In this document: positions 46,950 to 55,816 of the stretch, piece by piece
Numbering within the stretch: position 1 is the first letter of the stretch
Layout of the letters: each line of letters begins with the position of its first letter
Translations under genes and position numbers: made by a program
The notes under the pieces: model-generated
Databases searched by the model: none
What the model saw: the letters and a program-made list of their open reading frames with translations, nothing else
Told to the model about the DNA's origin: nothing
Source: Imbroritus primus
Lineage (GTDB): Bacteria > Pseudomonadota > Gammaproteobacteria > Burkholderiales > Burkholderiaceae
Assembly: GCF_964332355.1 (NCBI RefSeq)
Contig: NZ_OZ201293.1
Span: forward strand, 1,860,001-1,924,000
Length of the DNA: 64,000 bases
Direction of reading: 5' to 3'

Positions 46950-48131
46950 ATGGACATTGATATCACTGCCGACGAACAGGCATTCCGCCAGGAAGTGCGC
47001 GAGTTTGCGCTGGCGAACCTGCCGCAGTCGGTGCGCGACAAGGTGCTGTTCGGCGCCAAGCTCGACAAGGCTGAGTATGTCGACTGGCAGCAGCGCCTGT
47101 ACCGCAAGGGCTGGATTGCGCCTTCGTGGCCCGTCGAATACGGCGGGACGGGCTGGAATCTGTCGCGGCGCCGCGTGTTCCTGCACGAGCTGGCGCTGTG
47201 CTGCGCGCCGGAAACCATCTCTTTCGGTCTGACCATGGTCGGCCCCGTCATCTATACCTTCGGCTCCGACGAGCAGAAAGCCAGATACCTGCCGAGCATT
47301 CTCAACTCCGAGACATGGTGGTGCCAGGGCTTCTCCGAGCCGAATGCAGGTTCCGATCTGTCGTCGCTGCGCACCCGCGCGCAGGACCGCGGCGACCACT
47401 ATGTGATCAACGGCCAGAAGACCTGGACCACCTTCGGCATGTATGCCGACAAGATGTTCTGCCTCGCCCGCACCTCGGACGAAGGCAAGCAGCAGAACGG
47501 CATTTCCTTCCTGCTGCTGGACATGAACGCACCGGGCGTCGAACGCCGCCCGATCCAGACCATCGATGAAGGTGCGAGCATCTGCGAGGTGTTCCTCAAC
47601 GATGTGGTCGTGCCCAAATCCGATCTGGTCGGTACCGAAGGCCGTGGCTGGGACTACGCCAAGTTCCTGCTCGGCCACGAACGCGCCATGATCGCGCGCG
47701 TCGGCCGCTCGCGCATGCAGCTCGAGCGTGCCAAGCGCATCGCCGCCTCGCAACGTGACGGTGGCCGCCCGCTGATCGAGCGTCCGCTGTTCCAGTATCG
47801 CATCTGCGAGATCGAAGCCCGCGTGCGTGCGCTGGAGATCTCGGAATTGCGCGCCCTCGCCGGCTACCAGCCGGAAAAGGGGTTCGATGGCGCCACGTCC
47901 TCCATGCTCAAGGTGGAAGGCTCGGAAATCTGCCAGGCGCTGACCGAGCTGCTGGTGGATCTGACTGGCCACTATTCCAAGGTCTACCAGGGCCGCTATG
48001 AACAGTCGCCGGTTGGCGGCACCGATGCCCACGGCGTAATGGGCGATCACCTGTTCAATCGTGTGGTGACAATCTACGGCGGCAGCAGCGAGATCCAGAA
48101 GAACGTCATCGCCAAGAGCCGTCTGCAATAA
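46950..48131 (+). CDS. acyl-CoA dehydrogenase (PimC-like large subunit)
   Basis: A 393-residue FAD acyl-CoA dehydrogenase. Signatures are WPVEYGGTGWN, WCQGFSEPNAGSDLSSLRT and the C-terminal IYGGSSEIQKNVIAKSRL. At the position of the usual catalytic YEG glutamate it has YGG, as in many bacterial paralogues. It resembles the large subunit of pimeloyl-CoA dehydrogenase. It lies 16 bp before a second acyl-CoA dehydrogenase gene, and the two probably form a heteromer that introduces the 2,3-double bond. Substrate assignment is inference from context. Confidence 0.85.
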   Translation: MDIDITADEQAFRQEVREFALANLPQSVRDKVLFGAKLDKAEYVDWQQRLYRKGWIAPSWPVEYGGTGWNLSRRRVFLHELALCCAPETISFGLTMVGPVIYTFGSDEQKARYLPSILNSETWWCQGFSEPNAGSDLSSLRTRAQDRGDHYVINGQKTWTTFGMYADKMFCLARTSDEGKQQNGISFLLLDMNAPGVERRPIQTIDEGASICEVFLNDVVVPKSDLVGTEGRGWDYAKFLLGHERAMIARVGRSRMQLERAKRIAASQRDGGRPLIERPLFQYRICEIEARVRALEISELRALAGYQPEKGFDGATSSMLKVEGSEICQALTELLVDLTGHYSKVYQGRYEQSPVGGTDAHGVMGDHLFNRVVTIYGGSSEIQKNVIAKSRLQ

Positions 48132-48146
48132 ATCCAGGAGAACCCC

Positions 48147-49322
48147 ATGAACCTTACGCTCTCCGACGAACAGGAAATGATCCGCGACAGCGTCCATGAC
48201 TATTTCACGGGCGCTTATGATTTCGAAGCCCATCTGGCGCGCGTCGCCGCCGGTCGTGACAACGACAATGGCATCGACCGCGCGCGTTGGCAGGCCATGG
48301 CCGAACTCGGCTGGCTCGGCCTGACCGCGCCCGAGGCCGCCGGCGGCCTCGGGGCCGGCCCGGAAGAGACCATGGTGCTGATGGAAGGCGCGGGTGCCGC
48401 GCTGTGCATCGAACCCCTCTTGCCCACCGTGGCGCTTGGCGTGCCGTTGCTGGCAGAGGGCGCCAAAGGCAGCCCGGCTGCCGATGCCCTTGCCCGCGTG
48501 ATGGAGGGCCAAGCCAGCGTGGCAGTGGCCTGGACTGAATCCGCACACGGCTTCGCCCCACTCTCTATTGCCACCACTGCGCAGGCCACGACGGATGGCG
48601 GTTATCGCCTCGATGGCCACAAGGTGCTCGTCGAGAATGGCGCAGATGCTGAATGGATCGTCATCCCCGCGCGGACCAACGGCAGCGACAATGCGGCCGA
48701 TGGTATCTCGCTGTTCCTCGTGCCGCGCGATGTGGCAGGCCTGGCCATCACGCCGGTACGCATGCTCGATGGCTCGCGCTCGGCAGATCTCGCGCTGGAG
48801 CAGGTCGAGGTGCCAGCTACGCATCTGATCGGGCAGCCCAGCCAGGGCGGCAAGCTGCTGACGGCCGCCGTCTATCGCGGCCTGGCTGCGAGCTGTGCCG
48901 AAGCGCTGGGCGCCATGCGCCGCGCGCTCGATATCTGCAAGAGCTACCTGCACGAACGCCAGCAGTTCGGCAAGCCGCTTGCCGCCTTCCAGGCCTTGCA
49001 GCATCGCTATGTCGAAATGCTGATTGCCGAGGAACGCGCCCGCTCGCTCACCATGCTGGCCGCGATCCGCCTGCGCACCGGCGATCTTGATGATCCCGAA
49101 ACGCTGCGCGATCTGAGCCTCGCCAAACTCGGCGTAGGCCGCTCCGCCCGCATGATCGGCGGCAACGCCATCCAGCTGCACGGCGGCATGGGCATGGCCT
49201 ACGAATACCCAATCGGCCACTACTACCGCAAGCTGCTGTGCTGCGATGCCGCCTTCGGCTCGCAGGACGATCACCTGGCACTGCTGGCGCACCAGCTCGC
49301 ACCGCAGGCGCAGGCTGCCTGA
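48147..49322 (+). CDS. acyl-CoA dehydrogenase (PimD-like small subunit)
   Basis: A 391-residue acyl-CoA dehydrogenase paralogue (starts MNLTLSDEQEMIRDSVHDYF). LGLTAPEAAGGLGAGPEE and the C-terminal IQLHGGMGMAYEYPIGHYYRK match the PimD-type subunit. Like other small subunits it diverges from the classical catalytic glutamate region. It is probably the partner of the preceding protein. A ribosome site CCAGGAG is present upstream. Confidence 0.85.
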   Translation: MNLTLSDEQEMIRDSVHDYFTGAYDFEAHLARVAAGRDNDNGIDRARWQAMAELGWLGLTAPEAAGGLGAGPEETMVLMEGAGAALCIEPLLPTVALGVPLLAEGAKGSPAADALARVMEGQASVAVAWTESAHGFAPLSIATTAQATTDGGYRLDGHKVLVENGADAEWIVIPARTNGSDNAADGISLFLVPRDVAGLAITPVRMLDGSRSADLALEQVEVPATHLIGQPSQGGKLLTAAVYRGLAASCAEALGAMRRALDICKSYLHERQQFGKPLAAFQALQHRYVEMLIAEERARSLTMLAAIRLRTGDLDDPETLRDLSLAKLGVGRSARMIGGNAIQLHGGMGMAYEYPIGHYYRKLLCCDAAFGSQDDHLALLAHQLAPQAQAA

Positions 49323-49378
49323 GCCGCTCGGAGCGCTCGATCCCTGCTTGGGCCCAGATTGAAGTTGCAAGGAAACAC

Positions 49379-51487
49379 ATGATGAATGAAACACTCCGCC
49401 AGCGCCTGCAGGATGGCGTACTGGTCCTCACATTGAACCAGCCGCCAGTCAATGCGCTCGGCAACACCCTGCGCAAGGCACTGGTGCAGGCCGTCGAAAC
49501 CGCGCAGGCCGACCCGCAAGTCCGTGCCATCGTGCTGCATGGCGCGGGACGCGGCTTCAGCGCCGGCGCGGACATCACCGAATTCGGCCAGCCACGCGAG
49601 TTTCCGTGGGTGGGCGATGTCTGCACCATCATCGAGAACTGCGACAAGCCGGTCATTGCCGCATTGCACGGCATGGCGCTTGGCGGCGGCCTGGAGCTCG
49701 CGCTCGGTGCGCATTACCGCATCGCCGCGCGCGGGACCAAGCTCGGCCTCCCGGAGGTACAGATCGGCCTGATCCCCGGCGGTGGCGGTACGCAGCGCCT
49801 GCCGCGCCTGATCGGCGCCGCGGCGGCGCTCGACCTGATGCTGAGCGGCCGCCACGCCAGCGTGGACGAGGCAAAGCGCATAGGCCTGATCGACCGCATC
49901 GCAACACAAGACGATCCGCTCGAAGAAGCCTGTGCCTGGGCGAGCGAGATTCTCGCCCAGGGTGGCATCGTACGTCGCACGCGGGACGCGCAGGCGCTCG
50001 GCGACAGCGCCGCCAGCCTCGCCGCTGTGGAGGCCGCGCGTGCCGGCAACGCCCGCAAGGCGCGAGGCCTCTTTGCCCCATTCCAGATTCTCGACGCCGT
50101 AAAGGATGCCATCGAGCAGCCGTTCGAAGCCGGCATCCAGGCGGAACGTGCACGCTTCCTGCAATGCGTGGATAGTCCGCAGCGCGCAGGCCTGGTGCAC
50201 GCTTTTTTTGCGGAACGCAGGGTTCGCAAGGCGCCTGAAACCGAATCGTCGCAACCGCGTCCCGTGGCTACCGTTGGCGTGATTGGCGGCGGCACGATGG
50301 GTTCCGGCATCGCCGTTGCCCTGCTCGACGCGGGCCTGCAAGTGATCATGGTAGAACGCGACGATGCCAGCCTGCAGGCCGGGCGCCAGCGTGTCGAGAA
50401 GGTCTATGACCGCCTGATCGCCAACGGGCGCATGGAGGTGGCACGCAAGGAAGCCGTGCTGCAGCGCTTTACCGGTGCGACCTCGTACGACGCCTTCGCC
50501 CAGGCCGATCTCGTGATCGAAGCCGTGTTCGAAGACATGGATGTGAAGAAAGCCGTGTTCGGCGAACTCGACCGCATCTGCAAGCCGGGCGCGATCCTTG
50601 CCACCAATACATCCTATCTGGACATCGACGCCATCGCCGCCAGCATCTCGCGTCCGCAAGACGTGATCGGCCTGCACTTCTTCTCGCCGGCCAACATCAT
50701 GAAGCTGCTGGAGATCGTGGTGCCCGCCAAGGTCTCGGCAGACGTAGTGGCCACGGGCTTTGCGCTAGCCGACAAGCTGCGCAAGGTGCCGGTACGCGCC
50801 GGCATCTGCGACGGCTTCATTGGCAACCGCATCCTGTATGTATATCGCGAGGTAGCCAGCCACATGATGGAAGACGGCGCATCGCCGTATGAAATCGACC
50901 AGGCACTGGAAGAATTCGGCTATGCCATGGGCCCGTTCCGTACCAACGACCTGACCGGCGGCGACATCGGCTACGCCACGCGCAAGCGCAAGGCTGCCAC
51001 GCGCGACCCCAACGCCCGCTATGTGCGTATCGCCGACCAGCTGTGCGAGCGCAACTGGCTCGGGCAGAAGACCGGCCGCGGGTGGTACCGCTATCCGGAA
51101 GGTTCGCGCAGCGGCCAGCACGATCCCGAGGTGCTTGCCCTGATCGACGCCGAGCGTGCCGAGCGTGGCATCCAGCCGCGCACCTTCAGCAGCGAAGATA
51201 TCCTCCGCCGCTATATGGCTGCCGTGATCAACGAAAGCGCCAACGTCCTGCATGACAAGATTGCCCTGCGCCCGCTCGACATCGACGTAACGCTGGTGCA
51301 CGGCTACGGCTTCCCGCGCTGGCGCGGCGGCCCGATGCACTATGCCGACACTGTCGGGCTGGATAAGGTGCTGGCCGACATCCGCAGTTTCGAGAAAGAA
51401 GATCCGCTGTTCTGGAAACCCTCGCCGCTGCTCGTCGAGCTGGTGGAGCGCCAGGCCAGCTTTGCAAGCCTCAACCAACTGATCTAA
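49379..51487 (+). CDS. FadB-like enoyl-CoA hydratase/3-hydroxyacyl-CoA dehydrogenase
   Basis: A 702-residue bifunctional beta-oxidation enzyme. The N-terminal crotonase domain (about 1-180) has HGAGRGFSAGADITEFG and the oxyanion segment HGMALGGGLELALG; the dehydrogenase begins at VGVIGGGTMGSGIAVALLDAG and includes HFFSPANIMKLLEIV and KVPVRAGICDGFIGNRIL. It hydrates enoyl-CoA and oxidises the 3-hydroxyacyl-CoA. Its length matches PimF-type proteins. The ATG at 49379 follows AAGGA; a longer frame starting within the previous gene is not supported. Confidence 0.92.
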   Translation: MMNETLRQRLQDGVLVLTLNQPPVNALGNTLRKALVQAVETAQADPQVRAIVLHGAGRGFSAGADITEFGQPREFPWVGDVCTIIENCDKPVIAALHGMALGGGLELALGAHYRIAARGTKLGLPEVQIGLIPGGGGTQRLPRLIGAAAALDLMLSGRHASVDEAKRIGLIDRIATQDDPLEEACAWASEILAQGGIVRRTRDAQALGDSAASLAAVEAARAGNARKARGLFAPFQILDAVKDAIEQPFEAGIQAERARFLQCVDSPQRAGLVHAFFAERRVRKAPETESSQPRPVATVGVIGGGTMGSGIAVALLDAGLQVIMVERDDASLQAGRQRVEKVYDRLIANGRMEVARKEAVLQRFTGATSYDAFAQADLVIEAVFEDMDVKKAVFGELDRICKPGAILATNTSYLDIDAIAASISRPQDVIGLHFFSPANIMKLLEIVVPAKVSADVVATGFALADKLRKVPVRAGICDGFIGNRILYVYREVASHMMEDGASPYEIDQALEEFGYAMGPFRTNDLTGGDIGYATRKRKAATRDPNARYVRIADQLCERNWLGQKTGRGWYRYPEGSRSGQHDPEVLALIDAERAERGIQPRTFSSEDILRRYMAAVINESANVLHDKIALRPLDIDVTLVHGYGFPRWRGGPMHYADTVGLDKVLADIRSFEKEDPLFWKPSPLLVELVERQASFASLNQLI

Positions 51488-51497
51488 GGGGATCGCC

Positions 51498-52679
51498 ATG
51501 CGCGAAGCCGTTATCGTTTCCACCGCCCGCACGCCGCTCACCAAGGCACACCGTGGCGAGTTCAACCTGACCGAAGGCCCGACGCTGGCCTCGTACGCGG
51601 TACGTGCCGCCGTCGAGCGCGCCGGCATCGACCCGGCCAGCATCGAGGACATGATCCTCGGCTGCGGCTATCCGGAAGGCACCACCGGCCGCAACACTGC
51701 CCGCCAGGCCGCCCTGCGCGCAGGCCTGCCGGTGAGCGTGTCCGGCACCACCATCAACCGCTTCTGCGCCTCGGGCCTGCAGGCCATCGCCAGCGCGGCC
51801 GGCCGCATCATTGTCGAAGGCGTGCCCGTGATGGTGGCTGGTGGCGTGGAAAGCGTCTCCATGCTCAAGACCCGCGACGACGGCAAGACGGGCATCGATC
51901 CATGGCTGCTGCAGAACAAACCCGAGCTGTACCTGCCGATGATCGACACTGCCGACATCGTCGCGGCCCGCTATGGCATCTCGCGCGAAGACCAGGACCT
52001 GTTCGCCCTGCGCAGCCAGCAGCGCACCGAAGCCGCCCAGAAGGAAGGTCGCTACGCGGACGAGATCATCGCCGTCACCACGACCATGGCGGTGACCAAC
52101 AAGGAAACCGGCGAAACCACGCACCGCGAAGTGACGGCCACGGCCGACAACTGCAACCGCCCGGGCACTACGCTCGAAGGCCTCGCCAAGCTCGCGCCGG
52201 TGAAAGGTCCTGACAAGTTCGTCACCGCTGGCAACGCCTCGCAACTCTCTGACGGGGCATCGGCCTGCGTGATGATGGAAGCCAAGGCGGCCGAACGCGC
52301 CAACCTCGAACCGCTCGGCGCCTTCCGCGGCTTTGCCGTGGCCGGCTGCGAGCCGGACGAGATGGGCATTGGCCCGGTGTTTGCCGTGCCACGCCTGCTC
52401 GAGCGCCACGGCCTCAAGGTCGAGGACATTGACTTGTGGGAACTGAATGAAGCGTTCGCCTCGCAGGCCCTCTACTGCCAGCGCCGTCTCGGCATTCCCG
52501 ATGAGCGCCTCAACGTCAATGGTGGCGCGATCTCCATCGGCCACCCGTTCGGCGTCACGGGCGCACGCCTGACTGGTCATGTGCTGCTGGAAGGCCGTCG
52601 CCGCAAGGCCAAGTATGCGGTGGTGACGATGTGTATCGGCGGCGGCATGGGCGCTGCGGGGTTGTTCGAGATTTTCTGA
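51498..52679 (+). CDS. acetyl-CoA C-acyltransferase (thiolase)
   Basis: A 393-residue thiolase that releases acetyl-CoA from 3-ketoacyl-CoA. The acyl-accepting cysteine is in TINRFCASGLQAI, the catalytic histidine in GHPFGVTGARLTGH, and the second cysteine in VTMCIGGGMGAAG. It is the last gene of the cluster, 10 bp after the FadB-like gene, and is followed by a terminator hairpin. Confidence 0.93.
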   Translation: MREAVIVSTARTPLTKAHRGEFNLTEGPTLASYAVRAAVERAGIDPASIEDMILGCGYPEGTTGRNTARQAALRAGLPVSVSGTTINRFCASGLQAIASAAGRIIVEGVPVMVAGGVESVSMLKTRDDGKTGIDPWLLQNKPELYLPMIDTADIVAARYGISREDQDLFALRSQQRTEAAQKEGRYADEIIAVTTTMAVTNKETGETTHREVTATADNCNRPGTTLEGLAKLAPVKGPDKFVTAGNASQLSDGASACVMMEAKAAERANLEPLGAFRGFAVAGCEPDEMGIGPVFAVPRLLERHGLKVEDIDLWELNEAFASQALYCQRRLGIPDERLNVNGGAISIGHPFGVTGARLTGHVLLEGRRRKAKYAVVTMCIGGGMGAAGLFEIF

Positions 52680-52735
52680 GATGGCAGGCGCGGGATGGCA
52701 CGATCACCATCCCGGCTGAAAAGATCAGAATGGAC

Positions 52736-52772
52736 GCCGTGTCATTGGGGAGACCCAAGGCACGGCTTTTTT
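52736..52772 (+). terminator. rho-independent terminator after thiolase
   Basis: GCCGTG and TTGGG pair with CCCAA and CACGGC across a small internal loop (TCA against GG) and a short apical loop. Six T follow. The T run touches the 3' end of the convergent glycosylase gene. Confidence 0.75.
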
Positions 52773-53289
52773 ATGGCTTTCCGTCGCGCACGGGAGCATC
52801 CAGCCATGGTAATACCGCCTGCCATGCTGCGAGTTTCTCAGCATACGCCAGCGTATAGGCCGGGCTGCTCGACGGCAGTGCCAGCGTGGCGTACGGCATG
52901 CCATGCTGTGCCAGCGCTTTCATCCCGAGCCGCGCCGCGGTGCCGCCATTGAATGCGATCGCGCGAAGGACGGGCAGCGATGCGGCGAACCCGGCGAGAT
53001 CGTTGCCGGCATGATTACGGATTCGGCTGTCCAGGCTGCCTTCCCGCCGCGCCTCCGCCACCACGTCCCACAGGCCGACACGATGCCTTAGCAGGGTATC
53101 GAGCCGCTCACGATAGGCCATGCCGGCCAGGTCGACGTCAAGCAGATCACCCATCAGCTTCCAGAAACGGTTCTGCGGATGCGCGTAGTACTGGCCCTGC
53201 ACGAGCGACGCTTCGCCTGGCAGGCTGCCGAGGATGAGCACGCGGGTGTGCTCGTCCACGACAGGAGGGAAGCAGCGCTTCAGCGTCAC
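52771..53289 (-). CDS. DNA-deoxyinosine glycosylase (UDG family 6)
   Basis: A 172-residue uracil-DNA-glycosylase-superfamily protein of the hypoxanthine-DNA glycosylase (family 6) type. The signature LILGSLPGEASL, YYAHPQNRFWKLMGDLL and the intercalation-loop segment LPSSSPAYTLAYAEK are visible. It removes deaminated adenine (hypoxanthine) from DNA. It overlaps the thiolase terminator by two bases and lies just downstream of htpG on the same strand. Confidence 0.87.
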   Translation of the reverse strand: MTLKRCFPPVVDEHTRVLILGSLPGEASLVQGQYYAHPQNRFWKLMGDLLDVDLAGMAYRERLDTLLRHRVGLWDVVAEARREGSLDSRIRNHAGNDLAGFAASLPVLRAIAFNGGTAARLGMKALAQHGMPYATLALPSSSPAYTLAYAEKLAAWQAVLPWLDAPVRDGKP

Positions 53290-53303
53290 TGGGCAGACTT
53301 CAC

Positions 53304-55211
53304 TCAGCCCAGCAGCCGGTTGACGCGCTTTACATAGGCGGCGGCATCGTCCAGCGTGCCGCCTTCTGCCAGCAATGCCTGGTCGAACAGAACGTGCATG
53401 CGGTCGGCAAATGCATCGGCGTCTCCATCTACCAGTGCGGCAACCTTCTGTACCAGCACATGCTCGGGGTTGAGCTCGAGAATCGGCTTGGCGGCGGGAG
53501 CGTTCTGCCCAGCCTGCTTTAGCATGCGCTGCAGATAGCCGCTCATGTCGCCTTCATCAGAGACGACGCACGACGGCGACTCGGTCAGGCGGAAGGTGAT
53601 GCGTACCTCCTTGGCCTTGTCCTTCAGTACCTCCGTCGCCTTTTCAACCAGCGGCTTGAACTGCTCGGCGGTCTTCTCGTGTTCGGCTTTTACGGCCTCG
53701 TCTTCCATCTGGCCGAGGTCGAGGTCGCCACGTGCGACGGACACCAGCGCCTTGCCGTCGAACTCGTTCAGGAACGACAGCATCCATTCATCCACGCGGT
53801 CCGTCAGCAGCAGCACTTCGATGCCCTTCTTGCGGAAGACTTCGAGATGCGGGCTGGCACTGGCGGCCTGCCAGCTGTCGGCGGTGACGTAGTAGATCTT
53901 GTCCTGACCTTCTTTCATGCGGCCGATATAGTCGGCAAGCGAGACTGTCTGGTCGGCGCTCTCGCCATGCGTCGAGGCAAAGCGCAGCAGCTTGCCGATA
54001 CGCTCCTGGTTGGCGTGGTCTTCGCCCATGCCTTCCTTGAGCACCTGGCCAAATTCGCGCCAGAACGTCGCGTATTTTTCGCGCTCGGCAGCATCCTCGC
54101 TGTCGGCCATCGCCTCCAGCATGGAGAGCACACGCTTGGTGCAGCCTTCGCGAATCGCCCTGACGTCGCGGCTTTCCTGCAGCAGTTCGCGCGAGACGTT
54201 CAGCGGCAGGTCGGCAGAATCCACCACGCCGCGCACGAAGCGCATGTACGTTGGCAACAGTTGCTCGGCGTCGTCCATGATGAACACGCGCTTGACATAC
54301 AGCTTGAGGCCGCCACGGCGGTTGCGATCCCACAGGTCGAACGGTGCGCGCGCCGGGATGTACAGCAACTGCGTGTACTCGCTGCGGCCTTCGACCCGAT
54401 TGTGCGTCCACGCCAGCGGCTTGTCGTTGTCGTGCGAAACGTGCTGGTAGAACGAGGCGTACTGCTCATCGGTGATCTCCGACTTGGGTCGCGTCCACAA
54501 TGCGCTCGCCTGATTCACGCTTTCCCATTCGTCGGTCTGGCGCATCTCGTTCTTTTCGCTATCCCACTCCTCTTTGAGCATGCGGATGGGCAGCGAGATG
54601 TGATCCGAATACTTGCGGATGATGGATTTGAGCCGCCACGCGGAGAGGAACTCGTCCTCGCCTTCGCGCAGGTGCAGCGTGATGGTGGTGCCGCGCTCGG
54701 GGCGCTCGATGGCCTCCACGCTGAACTCGCCGTCGCCGGCGCTTTCCCAGCGCACGCCCTCGGTCACCGGCAAGCCGGCACGGCGCGATTCGACCGTGAC
54801 CTTGTCAGCCACAATAAAGGCGGAATAGAACCCTACGCCGAACTGGCCGATGAGCGTCGCGTCCTTCTGCTGGTCACCGGAGAGCTTCTGGAAGAACTCC
54901 TTGGTGCCCGACTTGGCAATGGTGCCGAGATGCTGGATCGCCTCGTCGCGGCTCATGCCGATACCGTTGTCGGTAATCGAAATCGTACGGGCTACCGGGT
55001 CGAGGGCAATCTTGATCGCCAGTTCGCCGTCGCCCTCCAGCAGGATCGGATCGGCAATCGCTTCGAAGCGCAGCTTGTCCGTGGCGTCCGACGCATTCGA
55101 AACCAGTTCGCGAACGAAGATTTCCTTGTTGCTGTACAGCGAATGGATCATCAGTTGCAGAAGCTGCTTGACTTCGGCTTGAAAACTCATCGTTTCCGGT
55201 GATGCGACCAT
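53304..55211 (-). CDS. htpG: molecular chaperone HtpG (Hsp90)
   Basis: A 635-residue bacterial Hsp90. The GHKL ATPase domain has ELVSNASDATDKLR, SITDNGIGMSRDEA and GQFGVGFYSAFIVADKV; middle and C-terminal domains follow at normal length. It remodels client proteins in the cytoplasm. The ATG at 55209-55211 has AGAGGAA six bases upstream; the longer frame to 55310 runs through the promoter. A sigma-32-like promoter lies about 75 bases upstream. Confidence 0.96.
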   Translation of the reverse strand: MVASPETMSFQAEVKQLLQLMIHSLYSNKEIFVRELVSNASDATDKLRFEAIADPILLEGDGELAIKIALDPVARTISITDNGIGMSRDEAIQHLGTIAKSGTKEFFQKLSGDQQKDATLIGQFGVGFYSAFIVADKVTVESRRAGLPVTEGVRWESAGDGEFSVEAIERPERGTTITLHLREGEDEFLSAWRLKSIIRKYSDHISLPIRMLKEEWDSEKNEMRQTDEWESVNQASALWTRPKSEITDEQYASFYQHVSHDNDKPLAWTHNRVEGRSEYTQLLYIPARAPFDLWDRNRRGGLKLYVKRVFIMDDAEQLLPTYMRFVRGVVDSADLPLNVSRELLQESRDVRAIREGCTKRVLSMLEAMADSEDAAEREKYATFWREFGQVLKEGMGEDHANQERIGKLLRFASTHGESADQTVSLADYIGRMKEGQDKIYYVTADSWQAASASPHLEVFRKKGIEVLLLTDRVDEWMLSFLNEFDGKALVSVARGDLDLGQMEDEAVKAEHEKTAEQFKPLVEKATEVLKDKAKEVRITFRLTESPSCVVSDEGDMSGYLQRMLKQAGQNAPAAKPILELNPEHVLVQKVAALVDGDADAFADRMHVLFDQALLAEGGTLDDAAAYVKRVNRLLG

Positions 55212-55816
55212 CGTTATTCCTCTCACGTGCTTGTCAATGACATGACGGGCGCCGTCTTCAGCACCCACAGAATTCTGCTCGCCAGATAGGGGCGGCGACA
55301 CCAATTTCAAGCCCCTGCTGACAGGGCTGTTCGTCCTTCCGTCGTCCGGTTACCTCGAGACCGTACAGGGCACCCGACCGCTCAATGTACGCACCCAACC
55401 AGTACTACCGGTCGAGGGCGCCAAGCCATCCGGGATATTCGCGGCACATTGCCCGACACCAGCTGCCGAATCGGATTAGCCGGAACGCCTCCAATTTCAC
55501 ATTATTTTTCAAAAACCATTTAATCCACCCCAAAACAACAATATCTCAAACAACACTCACGCATTTTCGTAAAAAAATAAGTCGATTCTTAATAAATTGC
55601 AAACAAAAGCAAAAATAACCTAAATCACAAAATTATAAGAATTATCTTATTTCTCACTTCGCTAAAAAAATCTAGTCTTCAGCCAGAAGAAAGAATTTCT
55701 TAAGAAGCCCTAAAACAGAGGCCCATACGCGAATCCTCATGCCACGGAAATTTAATATTTTTTACATTTTCTCATCCGCAGAAAATGTTTTTCTCAACAC
55801 GACAAGGAGATTGAAA
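55212..55816. other. htpG to autotransporter intergenic region
   Basis: These 605 bp hold the htpG promoter at the left. From about 55490 to 55740 the sequence is strikingly AT-rich, with many A and T runs, compared with the GC-rich genes on both sides. A 77-residue frame at 55385-55618 has no family similarity. The palindromic stretch around AGAAAGAATTTCTT near 55688-55701 may be a regulatory element. Confidence 0.5.
55284..55311 (-). promoter_or_regulatory. sigma-32 (heat-shock) promoter of htpG
   Basis: On the minus strand CTTGAAA is followed after 13 bases by CCCTATCT. This matches the RpoH consensus CTTGAAA/CCCCATNT with one mismatch. It lies about 75 bases before the htpG start. Confidence 0.8.

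Noticed and set aside
46881..49394. 837-residue minus-strand open frame across both acyl-CoA dehydrogenase genes
   Set aside because: It is antisense to two clear enzymes with intact motifs, and its His/Arg/Gly-rich sequence is typical of shadow frames in GC-rich DNA.
55385..55618. 77-residue frame in the AT-rich region
   Set aside because: No ribosome site, no similarity recognised, and composition reflects the AT-rich leader.
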